The notes under the pieces were generated by a model. That model had not been told where the DNA came from and did not search any database. It worked only from the letters and a program-made list of their open reading frames with translations. From Salipiger sp. CCB-MM3 (GTDB lineage Bacteria; Pseudomonadota; Alphaproteobacteria; Rhodobacterales; Rhodobacteraceae): 64,000 bases of DNA. The stretch is taken from the NCBI RefSeq assembly GCF_001687105.1, contig NZ_CP014595.1:1426001-1490000 (forward strand), given 5' to 3'. Below are positions 16,999 to 24,505 of this stretch, one piece after another. Position 1 is the first letter of the stretch; every line of letters begins with the position of its first letter. Made by a program: the position numbers and the translations under genes.

Positions 16999-17025
16999 GA
17001 ATTGGTTATATGAGTTTACCAATTC
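16999..17025. promoter_or_regulatory. Inverted-repeat operator upstream of glcDEF
   Basis: GAATTGGT (16999-17006) and ACCAATTC (17018-17025) are perfect 8-bp inverted arms separated by 11 bases. The half-sites match the TTGGT/ACCAA logic of GntR-FadR type regulators such as PdhR, LldR and GlcC, although those usually have a shorter spacer. The site ends 16 nt before the glcD start and overlaps the ribosome-binding site region, so repression is the likely mode. No regulator gene adjoins it. Confidence 0.6.
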
Positions 17026-17041
17026 GAGGAGGAGGACCCCG

Positions 17042-18490
17042 ATGGAGATGCCAGCCCCCAATGCCAGCATCCTCGCCCGCAAGGCGCGGATCGTCGCGCG
17101 CCTGCTTGAGGTGCTGCCCGCCACTGCGGTGATCTCGGAAGAAGCCGAAACCCGCGCCTATGAGTGCGACGCGCTGACCGCCTACCGCTGCCCGCCGCTC
17201 TGCGCGGTGCTGCCGTCGAGCACCGAAGAGGTCTCGGCGGTGCTGAAGATCTGCCACGAAGAAGGCGTGCCGGTCGTGCCGCGCGGTGCGGGAACCTCGC
17301 TCGCCGGGGGCTCGCTGCCCACCGCGGATTCGGTGATCCTTGGCGTGGCGCGGATGAACCAGGTGCTCGAGACCGATTACGCCAACCGGGTGATCCGCGT
17401 GCAGACAGGCCGCACCAACCTTTCGGTCAGCGGTGCCGTTGCCGAAGAGGATTTCTTTTACGCGCCCGACCCCTCGTCGCAGCTGGCCTGCGCCATCGCG
17501 GGCAATATCGCGATGAACTCGGGCGGCGCGCATTGCCTGAAATACGGGGTCACCACCAACAACCTGCTGGGCGTCACCATGGTGCTGATGGACGGCACGG
17601 TGATCGAACTGGGCGGCGCGCATCTGGATGCGCCGGGGCTGGACCTCTTGGGCGTCATCTGCGGCTCGGAAGGGCAGCTTGGCGTGGTCACCGAGGCCAG
17701 CCTGCGCATCCTGCGCAAACCCGAGGGCGCGCGCCCGGTGCTGATGGGGTTCGCCTCGAACGAGGTTGCCGGGGCCTGCGTGTCGGACATCATCAAGGCG
17801 GGCGTGCTGCCGGTGGCCATCGAGTTCATGGACCGCCCCTGCATCGAGGCCTGCGAGGCTTTTGCCCACGCCGGGTATCCGATGTGCGAAGCGCTGCTGA
17901 TCGTCGAGGTCGAGGGCTCGGAGGCGGAGATCGCCGAACAGCTGGAGAAGATCATCGAGATCGCCGAGCGCCACAACCCGGTGGAGCTTCGCGAGGCCAA
18001 GGACGAGGACGAGGCGGGCCGCATCTGGCTGGGCCGCAAATCCGCCTTTGGCGCCATGGGGCAGATCAACGATTACATGTGCCTCGACGGCACGATCCCG
18101 GTCTCGGAACTGCCCTTTGTGCTGCGCCGCATCGGCGAGCTGTCGCAGCAGTTCGGCCTGAAGGTGGCCAATGTCTTTCACGCCGGCGACGGCAATATGC
18201 ACCCGCTGATCCTGTTCAACGCCAATGAGGAAGGTCAGCTGCAGCTCTGCGAGCGGCTCGGGGCGGAAATTCTGAAGCTTTGCGTCGAAGTCGGCGGTTG
18301 CCTGACCGGCGAGCATGGGGTGGGGATCGAGAAGCGCGACCTGATGCACACGCAATACGCGCCCGCCGATCTTGAGGCGCAGATGGCGGTGAAGGATGTC
18401 TTTGACGCGGGCTGGCTGCTGAACCCCGCCAAGGTCTTCCCGCTGGACGCCTCGGAAGCGCGGCGCAGCGCGGCTCTGGCCGCCGAGTGA
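17042..18490 (+). CDS. glcD: Glycolate oxidase subunit GlcD (FAD-linked)
   Basis: A 482-aa FAD-dependent subunit of glycolate oxidase, which converts glycolate to glyoxylate at the membrane. Start ATG 17042 follows GAGGAGGAGGAC. The FAD-binding type 4 domain is seen in VPVVPRGAGTSLAGGSLPTA (about 80-100) and FYAPDPSSQLACAIAGNIAM, followed by SGGAHCLKYGVTTNN. The FAD-oxidase C-terminal domain contains VANVFHAGDGNMHPLILF and GCLTGEHGVGIEKRDLM, both strongly conserved in GlcD. It is the first gene of glcDEF and has a GAATTGGT/ACCAATTC inverted repeat just upstream. Assignment is supported by the complete operon. Confidence 0.94.
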   Translation: MEMPAPNASILARKARIVARLLEVLPATAVISEEAETRAYECDALTAYRCPPLCAVLPSSTEEVSAVLKICHEEGVPVVPRGAGTSLAGGSLPTADSVILGVARMNQVLETDYANRVIRVQTGRTNLSVSGAVAEEDFFYAPDPSSQLACAIAGNIAMNSGGAHCLKYGVTTNNLLGVTMVLMDGTVIELGGAHLDAPGLDLLGVICGSEGQLGVVTEASLRILRKPEGARPVLMGFASNEVAGACVSDIIKAGVLPVAIEFMDRPCIEACEAFAHAGYPMCEALLIVEVEGSEAEIAEQLEKIIEIAERHNPVELREAKDEDEAGRIWLGRKSAFGAMGQINDYMCLDGTIPVSELPFVLRRIGELSQQFGLKVANVFHAGDGNMHPLILFNANEEGQLQLCERLGAEILKLCVEVGGCLTGEHGVGIEKRDLMHTQYAPADLEAQMAVKDVFDAGWLLNPAKVFPLDASEARRSAALAAE

Positions 18491-18511
18491 GCACGCCCAG
18501 AACGCACTAAA

Positions 18512-18563
18512 AAGCGGGGGCCAGCCCCCGCACGCAGGACCAAGCGGGGGCCAGCCCCCGCAC
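18512..18563 (+). repeat. Two tandem 22-bp units, period 30, between glcD and glcE
   Basis: The unit AAGCGGGGGCCAGCCCCCGC plus AC occurs at 18512-18533 and again, identical, at 18542-18563. Each contains the strong hairpin GCGGGGGCCAGCCCCCGC. They sit inside the glc operon and could attenuate expression or protect the upstream glcD mRNA. Confidence 0.75.
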
Positions 18564-18590
18564 CCCCGGGATACTTCTGCCAAGAGGAAG
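18564..18590 (+). repeat. Dispersed intergenic element providing the glcE ribosome-binding site
   Basis: CCCCGGGATACTTCTGCC followed by AAGAGGAAG is a copy of the dispersed element. Its terminal GAGGAAG lies 4 nt before the glcE ATG at 18595 and appears to act as the Shine-Dalgarno sequence. Confidence 0.6.
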
Positions 18591-18594
18591 ATGC

Positions 18595-19683
18595 ATGAGA
18601 CCTGAGACCGAGGCAGAGCTTGCCGAGGCCATTGCCGGTGCGAATGGCGCCCTGTCGATCCGTGGTGGCGGCACGCGCGCCATCGCCATGGCGGAGGGTG
18701 AAGCATTAGAGACCGGCGGGCTGAGCGGCATCACGCTTTACGAGCCCGGCGCGCTGACGCTGGTGGCCAAAGCGGGCACGACGCTTGGCGAGATCGAAGC
18801 CGCGCTGGACGCCGAAGGCCAGCGACTGCCCTTCGAGGTGCCGGACCTGCGCGCGCTGCTGGGGCGCACTGGGGAAACGACCATTGGCGGCATCACCGCT
18901 GCCAACGCCTCGGGGCCGCGGCGCATCGCCTCGGGCGCTTGCCGCGACTTCCTGCTTGGCGTGCGGTTTGTCGATGGCGCGGGCACGGTGGTGTCGAACG
19001 GCGGGCGGGTGATGAAGAACGTCACCGGCTATGATCTGGTGAAGCTGATGGCGGGCAGCCATGGCACTCTGGGCGTGCTGACGGAACTGAGCTTCAAGGT
19101 GCTGCCCCGGCCCGAAACCTCGGCCACGCTGGTGCTGCAGGGGCTTTCGGATGCGGCGGCCGTAGCGGCCATGTCAAAAGCGCTCGGCTCGCCCTTCGAC
19201 GTGACCGGCGCGGCGCATGATCCCGCCGCCGGGCAGACGTCGCTGCGCATCGAGGGGTTCGAGAAATCCGTCGCCTACCGGCTGGAGCAGCTGCGCGCGC
19301 TTTTTGCCGATACTCCGGACGATGTGGCCGAAGACGGTGCCGCGCATTGGGCCGGGATCCGCGATGTGGCGCCGCTGCAGGGCCGCGCCGGGGATGTCTG
19401 GCGCATCTCGTGCAAGCCCTCCGACGCGCCGGACCTGGCCGCGACGCTTGGCGCTGAGGCGCTGCTTTACGATTGGGGCGGCGGGCTGATCTGGGCGCTG
19501 ATGCCCGAGGGCACGGATGCGCGCGCGCGGCTGGGAGCTTTCGCGGGCCATGCCACGCGCCTTCGCGGCAGTGGGGCCGCCCCTGCCTTCCACCCCGAGC
19601 CGGCGCCGGTCGCCGCGCTGAGCGCCGGGCTGCGCGCCCGCTTTGATCCGCGCGGGGTGCTCAACCCCGGCCTGATGGCCTGA
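18595..19683 (+). CDS. glcE: Glycolate oxidase subunit GlcE
   Basis: A 362-aa FAD-binding subunit related to, but shorter than, GlcD. It begins MRPETEAELAEAIAGANGAL and contains LSIRGGGTRA, GETTIGGITAANASGPRRIA and KNVTGYDLVKLMAGSHGTLG, the typical FAD-binding type 4 features of GlcE. The C-terminus ends LRARFDPRGVLNPGLMA, a near-universal GlcE closing motif. It lies 105 nt downstream of glcD across tandem hairpins and a dispersed element whose GAGGAAG tail serves as the ribosome-binding site, and 14 nt before glcF. It acts with GlcD and GlcF in glycolate oxidation. Confidence 0.93.
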   Translation: MRPETEAELAEAIAGANGALSIRGGGTRAIAMAEGEALETGGLSGITLYEPGALTLVAKAGTTLGEIEAALDAEGQRLPFEVPDLRALLGRTGETTIGGITAANASGPRRIASGACRDFLLGVRFVDGAGTVVSNGGRVMKNVTGYDLVKLMAGSHGTLGVLTELSFKVLPRPETSATLVLQGLSDAAAVAAMSKALGSPFDVTGAAHDPAAGQTSLRIEGFEKSVAYRLEQLRALFADTPDDVAEDGAAHWAGIRDVAPLQGRAGDVWRISCKPSDAPDLAATLGAEALLYDWGGGLIWALMPEGTDARARLGAFAGHATRLRGSGAAPAFHPEPAPVAALSAGLRARFDPRGVLNPGLMA

Positions 19684-19697
19684 GCCGAGGAAGAGAC

Positions 19698-21002
19698 ATG
19701 CAGACGAATTTCACCCCCGAGCAGCTGCGCGATCCGGCCATCGAGCGCTCCAACGAGATCCTGCGCTCCTGCGTGCATTGCGGATTCTGCACCGCCACCT
19801 GCCCGACCTACGCGGTGCTGGGCGATGAGCTCGACAGCCCGCGCGGGCGCATCTACCTGATCAAGGACATGCTCGAGAACGAGCGGGTGCCGGACGAGAA
19901 GACCGTCAAGCACATCGACCGCTGCCTGTCGTGCATGTCGTGCATGACCACCTGCCCTTCGGGCGTGCATTACATGCATCTGGTGGACCATGCCCGCGCC
20001 TATATCGAGAAAAACTACACTCGCCCGTGGCACGACCGGGCGCTGCGCTGGGTGCTGGCGCGGATCATCCCCTATCCCACCCGCTTCCGCCTCGCGCTGG
20101 CGGCGGCCAAGCTGGGCCGACCCTTTGCCGCGTTGATCCCCGACGCGCGGCTGAAGGCGATGCTGGAGATGGCCCCCAAGCGCATCCCGCCGGTCAGCCG
20201 CAATGACGATCCGCAGAGCTTTGCCGCCACCGCGCCGCAGCGCAAACGCGTGGCGCTGATGACCGGCTGCGCGCAGAAGGCGCTGAACACCGACATCAAC
20301 GACGCCACCATCCGGCTGCTGCGGCGGCTTGGCTGCGAGGTGGTGGTGGCCAAGGGCGCGGGCTGTTGCGGCGCGCTCACCCATCACATGGGGCGCGAGG
20401 CCGAGGCGCATGGCTCTGCCGAGGCCAACATCCACGCGTGGAAGGCCGAGATCGACGGCGCGGGGCTGGATGCCATCGTCATCAACACCTCGGGCTGCGG
20501 CACCACGGTGAAGGACTATGGCCATATGTTCCGCAATGGCCCGCTGGCCGCGGCGGCGGCAGAGGTGTCGGGCAAGGCGATGGACATAAGCGAGCTGCTG
20601 CGCGATCTGGAGATCCCCGCCGAGATGTTGACGAGCGCGCCGAAAGACCTGCGCGTGGCCTATCACGCCGCCTGCTCGCTGCAGCATGGGCAGAAGGTCA
20701 AATCCGCCCCCAAGGACCTGCTCAAGCGGGCCGGTTTCGAGGTGGTGGAACCCGCGGACAGCCACCTGTGCTGCGGCAGCGCCGGGACCTACAACCTGCT
20801 GCAGCCGGAGATCTCGCAACAGCTGCGCGCCCGCAAGGTCGCCACGCTGGAGGCGAAAGCGCCGCAGGTGATCGCCGCGGGCAATATCGGCTGCATGATG
20901 CAGATCGGCTCGGGCACCGGCGTGCCGGTGGTGCATACGGTGGAGCTTTTGGACTGGGCCACCGGCGGGCCGAAACCAAGGGCGCTGGCCGAAGCGGACT
21001 GA
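19698..21002 (+). CDS. glcF: Glycolate oxidase iron-sulfur subunit GlcF
   Basis: A 434-aa subunit carrying two [4Fe-4S] clusters: CVHCGFCTATCP (about 26-37) and CLSCMSCMTTCP (about 76-87). Two CCG domains follow, with GCAQKALNTDIN and GAGCCGALTHHMGRE in the first and YHAACSLQHGQK and CCGSAGTYNLLQPE in the second. GlcF passes electrons from the flavin subunits towards the respiratory chain. AAGAGAC precedes the ATG. It is the last gene of glcDEF; the following protease genes start 93 nt later and are probably separate. Confidence 0.95.
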   Translation: MQTNFTPEQLRDPAIERSNEILRSCVHCGFCTATCPTYAVLGDELDSPRGRIYLIKDMLENERVPDEKTVKHIDRCLSCMSCMTTCPSGVHYMHLVDHARAYIEKNYTRPWHDRALRWVLARIIPYPTRFRLALAAAKLGRPFAALIPDARLKAMLEMAPKRIPPVSRNDDPQSFAATAPQRKRVALMTGCAQKALNTDINDATIRLLRRLGCEVVVAKGAGCCGALTHHMGREAEAHGSAEANIHAWKAEIDGAGLDAIVINTSGCGTTVKDYGHMFRNGPLAAAAAEVSGKAMDISELLRDLEIPAEMLTSAPKDLRVAYHAACSLQHGQKVKSAPKDLLKRAGFEVVEPADSHLCCGSAGTYNLLQPEISQQLRARKVATLEAKAPQVIAAGNIGCMMQIGSGTGVPVVHTVELLDWATGGPKPRALAEAD

Positions 21003-21095
21003 AGCCCGGACTGAGGACCGGCCGAAAGCGGCACTGCGCCCAAATTTCGCCTCAGACGTTCCCTAGCGTGATGGGGCGAACAGGGAGTCACCGGC

Positions 21096-21875
21096 GTGAA
21101 ATACCTTATTGCGCTGCTCTTGCTGCTGGCCATGCCGGCCTTTGCACAGAGCGGCGGACTCTTCTCCATGGAAAGCCGCGAGGATGGCCGGGGCTGGGAG
21201 GCCGTCGGTCGGCTCGAGATCGGCGGCAAAGCCTTTTGCACCGGCGCGCTGATCGCCCCTGACCTAGTGCTCACCGCGGCGCATTGCCTGTTCGACGCCA
21301 GCACCGGCGCCCGTGTGCCGGTCGAGCAGATCCAGTTCCTAGCGGGCTGGCGCAATGGCCGCGCCGCCGCCTATCGCCGGGTGCGCCGCGCGGTGGCGCT
21401 GGAGGATTATGATTTCATGGCCCCCGCCAGCCCCGAGCGCGTGCGGCACGACGTGGCGGTGATCGAATTGCAGCTGCCGATCCGCAACAGCGCCATCGCC
21501 CCTTTCGGCCTTGGCCCGCTGCCCGAGGCTGGTGACGAACTGGGCGTGGTGTCTTACGCGCATGACCGCTCGGAGGCGCCCTCGCTGCAGGACTATTGCG
21601 GCGTTCTCGACAAGCAGGACAGCATGCTGGTGCTCGATTGCTCGGTGGATTTCGGCAGTTCCGGATCGCCGGTGTTTTCCTTTGCCGAAGGCACGCCGCG
21701 CATCGTGTCAGTGATCTCGGCCAAGGCGCAGGCGGGCGGCGAGCCGGTGTCTCTGGCCACCGGTCTTGATACGCCTCTGGCGCGGCTGCGCGGGGCGCTT
21801 GACGAGGACGACGTGTTCAACCCGCTCAGCGCAGGCAGCCGCCGCGACACCGGCGCGAAGTTCATCAAACCATGA
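21096..21875 (+). CDS. Secreted trypsin-like serine protease (first of a pair)
   Basis: A 259-aa S1-type protease with a Sec signal peptide (MKYLIALLLLLAMPAFAQ). Start GTG 21096 follows CAGGGAGTCACCGGC. The catalytic triad is visible: His in LVLTAAHCLFD, Asp in VRHDVAVIEL and Ser in VDFGSSGSPVFSF. Length and the GWEAVGRLEIGGKAFCTGAL opening resemble short extracytoplasmic proteases of Rhodobacteraceae. The TGA overlaps the ATG of a second, homologous protease gene (ATGA), so the two are co-translated and probably arose by tandem duplication. Substrate unknown; activity is likely since the triad is intact. Confidence 0.87.
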   Translation: MKYLIALLLLLAMPAFAQSGGLFSMESREDGRGWEAVGRLEIGGKAFCTGALIAPDLVLTAAHCLFDASTGARVPVEQIQFLAGWRNGRAAAYRRVRRAVALEDYDFMAPASPERVRHDVAVIELQLPIRNSAIAPFGLGPLPEAGDELGVVSYAHDRSEAPSLQDYCGVLDKQDSMLVLDCSVDFGSSGSPVFSFAEGTPRIVSVISAKAQAGGEPVSLATGLDTPLARLRGALDEDDVFNPLSAGSRRDTGAKFIKP

Positions 21876-22702
21876 GGCTGCGTTTCCTGCTGACAGCCGC
21901 CCTGATCGGCCTGCCCGCGCTTGCGGGCGCGCAATCTGGCTCGGAAGGGGGCGGCGCCAATTTCGACGTGCTCGACCGGCGTGGCGAGTTGCTTGGCTGG
22001 GAGGCGGTGGGCCGGGTCGAGGGCAAGGACTCGATCTGCACCGGCGCGCTGATTGCGCGCGACATCGTGCTGACCGCCGCCCATTGCCTTTATGAGGAAA
22101 ACGGCGCGCCGCGCCCGCCCGAGAGCCTGACCTTTCGCGCCGGCTATCACCACGGCACGCAGATCGTCGCGCAGCGCGTGCGCCGCTGGGTGACGCCGGA
22201 GCGCTATGCAAGGCGCGCCAAGCCCAGCCATGAGATGGTGGCGCTGGATGTGGCGCTGCTGAAGCTCGAGGCGCCGGTGACCATCGCCGAGGCCGATCCC
22301 TTCCGCCTGCTCGATCACGCGCCCGACGGCAGCGAGGTGACGGTGCTTTCCTACGGGCAGGGTCGTGAGGAGGTGCTCTCGCGCGAGCCGTCCTGCGCCA
22401 TCACCGCGCATTACGCCGACGACGTGCTGGGGTTCGACTGCGATGTGACCTTCGGCAGTTCCGGCGCGCCGGTCTTTTACCGCGACAACGGGCGGCTGCG
22501 CATCCTGTCGGTGATTTCGGCGTCCGGGATTTCGGCCTCTGGCGGCGCGACCGCCTTCGGTCCCGGTATCTCGGCGCTGGTGCCCGCGCTGGCCGCGCGG
22601 CTGCGCAGGGAGGACGCGCGGCCCGTCGTCAGCAGCGGCGCGCGGCGCATCACCGTGGGCGGCGGGCGCGAGGGCACCGGGGCCCGCTTCGTGCGGCCCT
22701 AG
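21872..22702 (+). CDS. Secreted trypsin-like serine protease (second of a pair)
   Basis: A 276-aa paralogue of the preceding protease, sharing the order signal peptide (MRLRFLLTAALIGLPALAGA), LGWEAVGRVEGKDSICTGAL, IVLTAAHCLYE (His), VALDVALLKLE (Asp) and VTFGSSGAPVFYR (Ser). It ends GTGARFVRP, parallel to the GAKFIKP end of the first copy, which supports a tandem duplication. It overlaps the first gene by four bases. The next gene downstream, for a small heat-shock protein, has its own sigma-32-like promoter starting 30 nt after this stop. Confidence 0.87.
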   Translation: MRLRFLLTAALIGLPALAGAQSGSEGGGANFDVLDRRGELLGWEAVGRVEGKDSICTGALIARDIVLTAAHCLYEENGAPRPPESLTFRAGYHHGTQIVAQRVRRWVTPERYARRAKPSHEMVALDVALLKLEAPVTIAEADPFRLLDHAPDGSEVTVLSYGQGREEVLSREPSCAITAHYADDVLGFDCDVTFGSSGAPVFYRDNGRLRILSVISASGISASGGATAFGPGISALVPALAARLRREDARPVVSSGARRITVGGGREGTGARFVRP

Positions 22703-22731
22703 CGGCGTTTGGCAGACCGGCTAGCGAGGGT

Positions 22732-22760
22732 CTTGAAAGCGGCAAAATCCCTCCCCATCT
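22732..22760 (+). promoter_or_regulatory. Sigma-32 (RpoH) promoter of the small heat-shock gene
   Basis: CTTGAAA (22732-22738), a 14-bp spacer and CCCCATCT (22753-22760) match the enterobacterial RpoH consensus CTTGAAA-N(13-17)-CCCCATnT at every defined position. Transcription would start near 22767, leaving a leader of about 94 nt before the ATG at 22861. Confidence 0.85.
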
Positions 22761-22860
22761 GAAGGTTACCGGGGCGCCTGAGACAGGGCTCCGGCCAACC
22801 TAAGCGCCTGTTCCCCAAGGAAAGGCGCGACTTGATGGTATCGCTCAACGGAGGATTCCC

Positions 22861-23337
22861 ATGCGACATTTCGATCTTGCCCCGCTCTATCGTGCCACCG
22901 TCGGTTTCGACCAGATCGCCGACATGATGGACCGGGTTCTGGCCAGTGACGTGGCCCAGCCCAGCTACCCGCCCTACAACATTGAAAAGACCGCCGACGA
23001 TGCCTACCGCATCTCGATCGCCGTGGCCGGCTTTGCCGACGAGGATCTGTCGGTCGAGGTGAAGGATCACGCGCTGGTGGTCTCGGCCAAGAAGTCCGAC
23101 GAGGGCGAAGGCCGCAGCTATCTGCACCGTGGCATCGCCACCCGCGCCTTCGAGCGCCGCTTCACCCTTGCCGATCACGTGCGTGTCGAAGGCGCGACCC
23201 ACGAGAACGGCATGCTGCACATCGACCTGCGCCGCGAAATTCCCGAGGCGCTGAAACCGCGACGCATCGCCATCGCCCGCCCACAGCGGACCGAAGCGAT
23301 CGAAAAGGACGTGGTCGACAGCAAGTCGGTGAACTGA
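22861..23337 (+). CDS. Small heat-shock protein, Hsp20/IbpA family
   Basis: A 158-aa alpha-crystallin-type chaperone that holds unfolding proteins during heat stress. N-terminal residues MRHFDLAPLYRATVGFDQIA resemble IbpA. The alpha-crystallin domain runs about 38-130 with YNIEKTADDAYRISIAVAGF, ADEDLSVEVKDHALVVSAKK, RGIATRAFERRFTLADHV and ENGMLHIDLRREIPE. A GGAGGA ribosome-binding site sits 5 nt before the ATG. Expression is expected to be heat-induced through the upstream CTTGAAA/CCCCATCT promoter, and possibly tuned by the leader RNA. A strong terminator follows the gene. Confidence 0.93.
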   Translation: MRHFDLAPLYRATVGFDQIADMMDRVLASDVAQPSYPPYNIEKTADDAYRISIAVAGFADEDLSVEVKDHALVVSAKKSDEGEGRSYLHRGIATRAFERRFTLADHVRVEGATHENGMLHIDLRREIPEALKPRRIAIARPQRTEAIEKDVVDSKSVN

Positions 23338-23358
23338 GCACCGCATTCTGACGTATTG

Positions 23359-23388
23359 AGGCCCCGGTGGACCCACCGGGGCCTTTTT
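23359..23388. terminator. Rho-independent terminator after the hsp20 gene
   Basis: AGGCCCCGGTGG and CCACCGGGGCCT are complementary arms at 23359-23370 and 23373-23384, followed by TTTTT. In practice the loop is about four bases. It ends the hsp20 transcript; the nuclease gene converges from the other side. Confidence 0.9.
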
Positions 23389-23421
23389 CGTGTTCTGGCG
23401 AGCGGGCACTCTGGCCGCGGC

Positions 23422-24426
23422 CTAAATCTCCAGCCAGATCGGGCGGTGATCGCTGGCCCGCTGCACCCGCGCCGAACCGGATCCGTCGATCTCATCCTCA
23501 AACGCGTCATGCGCGATCCCCGCGTCCACGACCTCTGCGGCCAGTGCTGGCGAGACGGCGAAATGATCCAGCAGCAACGGCCGGTCCCGCACGTTGTCGA
23601 CAAAATCGTCAAACCGCGCGGTGAACTGCAGCGCCGGAGAGACATGTCTCAGGATCGGGTGCTGAAAGATCAGTTCCGGGTAGAAGGTGCTTCCAAGCAC
23701 GATGTCCGCGATATTGTGAGACAGATATTGCCGCTCGAAAAAATCGGGGCCCGGGCCGTCGTTCCAATCGCCGGTGACGATCACCCGCTCGTCGCCATTC
23801 GCCTTGATGAGCTCATCGAGATAGGTTCTCAGGCGAAAGCCTTCCGCCGCGATCCGCCGCCGTGCCTTCATCGCCGCGGCAATGAACTCCTGCCGCCGCG
23901 CCGGATCGTTGAACAGCACCTGCCCGTTGTGCACATATTTCGATTTCGTATGCAGCACCACGATCCGGAAGGGCACGCCCTCCGCCGGTTTCACATCCAC
24001 CACCATTGGCACGCGGGTGAAATCATAGGGCTGCAGCAGCAGGTCGCCATCCACATCCGCCCGCCACACGTCTTCCAGCGCCAACGTGAGCGGATCGGTG
24101 GCATGGTCGATGATCTCGGCAGCACCGCCCAGCTTGCGCAGCACATAGAGCTTCTGCGCCCCGCCCGCCTTGCCGATCAGCGCCTCGTAGAGCGGCACAC
24201 CACCCTCAGACAGATGATCGTCGAGAAAGAGCTGCATCTCCTGCGCGGCGCTCGGCCCTTCCTGCACGCAGAGGATATCGGGGCTGGTGCGCCGGATCAC
24301 CCGCGCGACCTTCTCGGCCACACGCTGCGCCTCCTCGGCGCTCAGCGACCCGCTCCCCCATCTGGGCTCGTGATTCCCCGAGAACCAGTTGTTCATCCAT
24401 TCGATGTTCCAGTTCATCACCTTCAT
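23422..24426 (-). CDS. Endonuclease/exonuclease/phosphatase family protein
   Basis: A 334-aa member of the EEP superfamily (DNase I/APE1-like). It begins MKVMNWNIEWMNNWF with the conserved N-W-N metal-proximal region. The catalytic Glu is in PDILCVQEGPSA, the central motif is in FRIVVLHTKSKY, GDWNDGPG carries the Asp-Asn pair and the final His is in RASDHRPIWLEI. These elements in order indicate an active metal-dependent phosphodiesterase or phosphatase; the substrate is unknown. An in-frame ATG 13 codons upstream exists, but GGGAGCGGACGTG immediately before ATG 24426 favours the shorter form. It is convergent with the hsp20 gene. Confidence 0.83.
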   Translation of the reverse strand: MKVMNWNIEWMNNWFSGNHEPRWGSGSLSAEEAQRVAEKVARVIRRTSPDILCVQEGPSAAQEMQLFLDDHLSEGGVPLYEALIGKAGGAQKLYVLRKLGGAAEIIDHATDPLTLALEDVWRADVDGDLLLQPYDFTRVPMVVDVKPAEGVPFRIVVLHTKSKYVHNGQVLFNDPARRQEFIAAAMKARRRIAAEGFRLRTYLDELIKANGDERVIVTGDWNDGPGPDFFERQYLSHNIADIVLGSTFYPELIFQHPILRHVSPALQFTARFDDFVDNVRDRPLLLDHFAVSPALAAEVVDAGIAHDAFEDEIDGSGSARVQRASDHRPIWLEI

Positions 24427-24505
24427 CACGTCCGCTCCCAGATATGACGGCAAGATCGCTGCCATAGAACGATGGCTTTATGGCAGCGCTGTGAACCCGG
24501 ATGCG

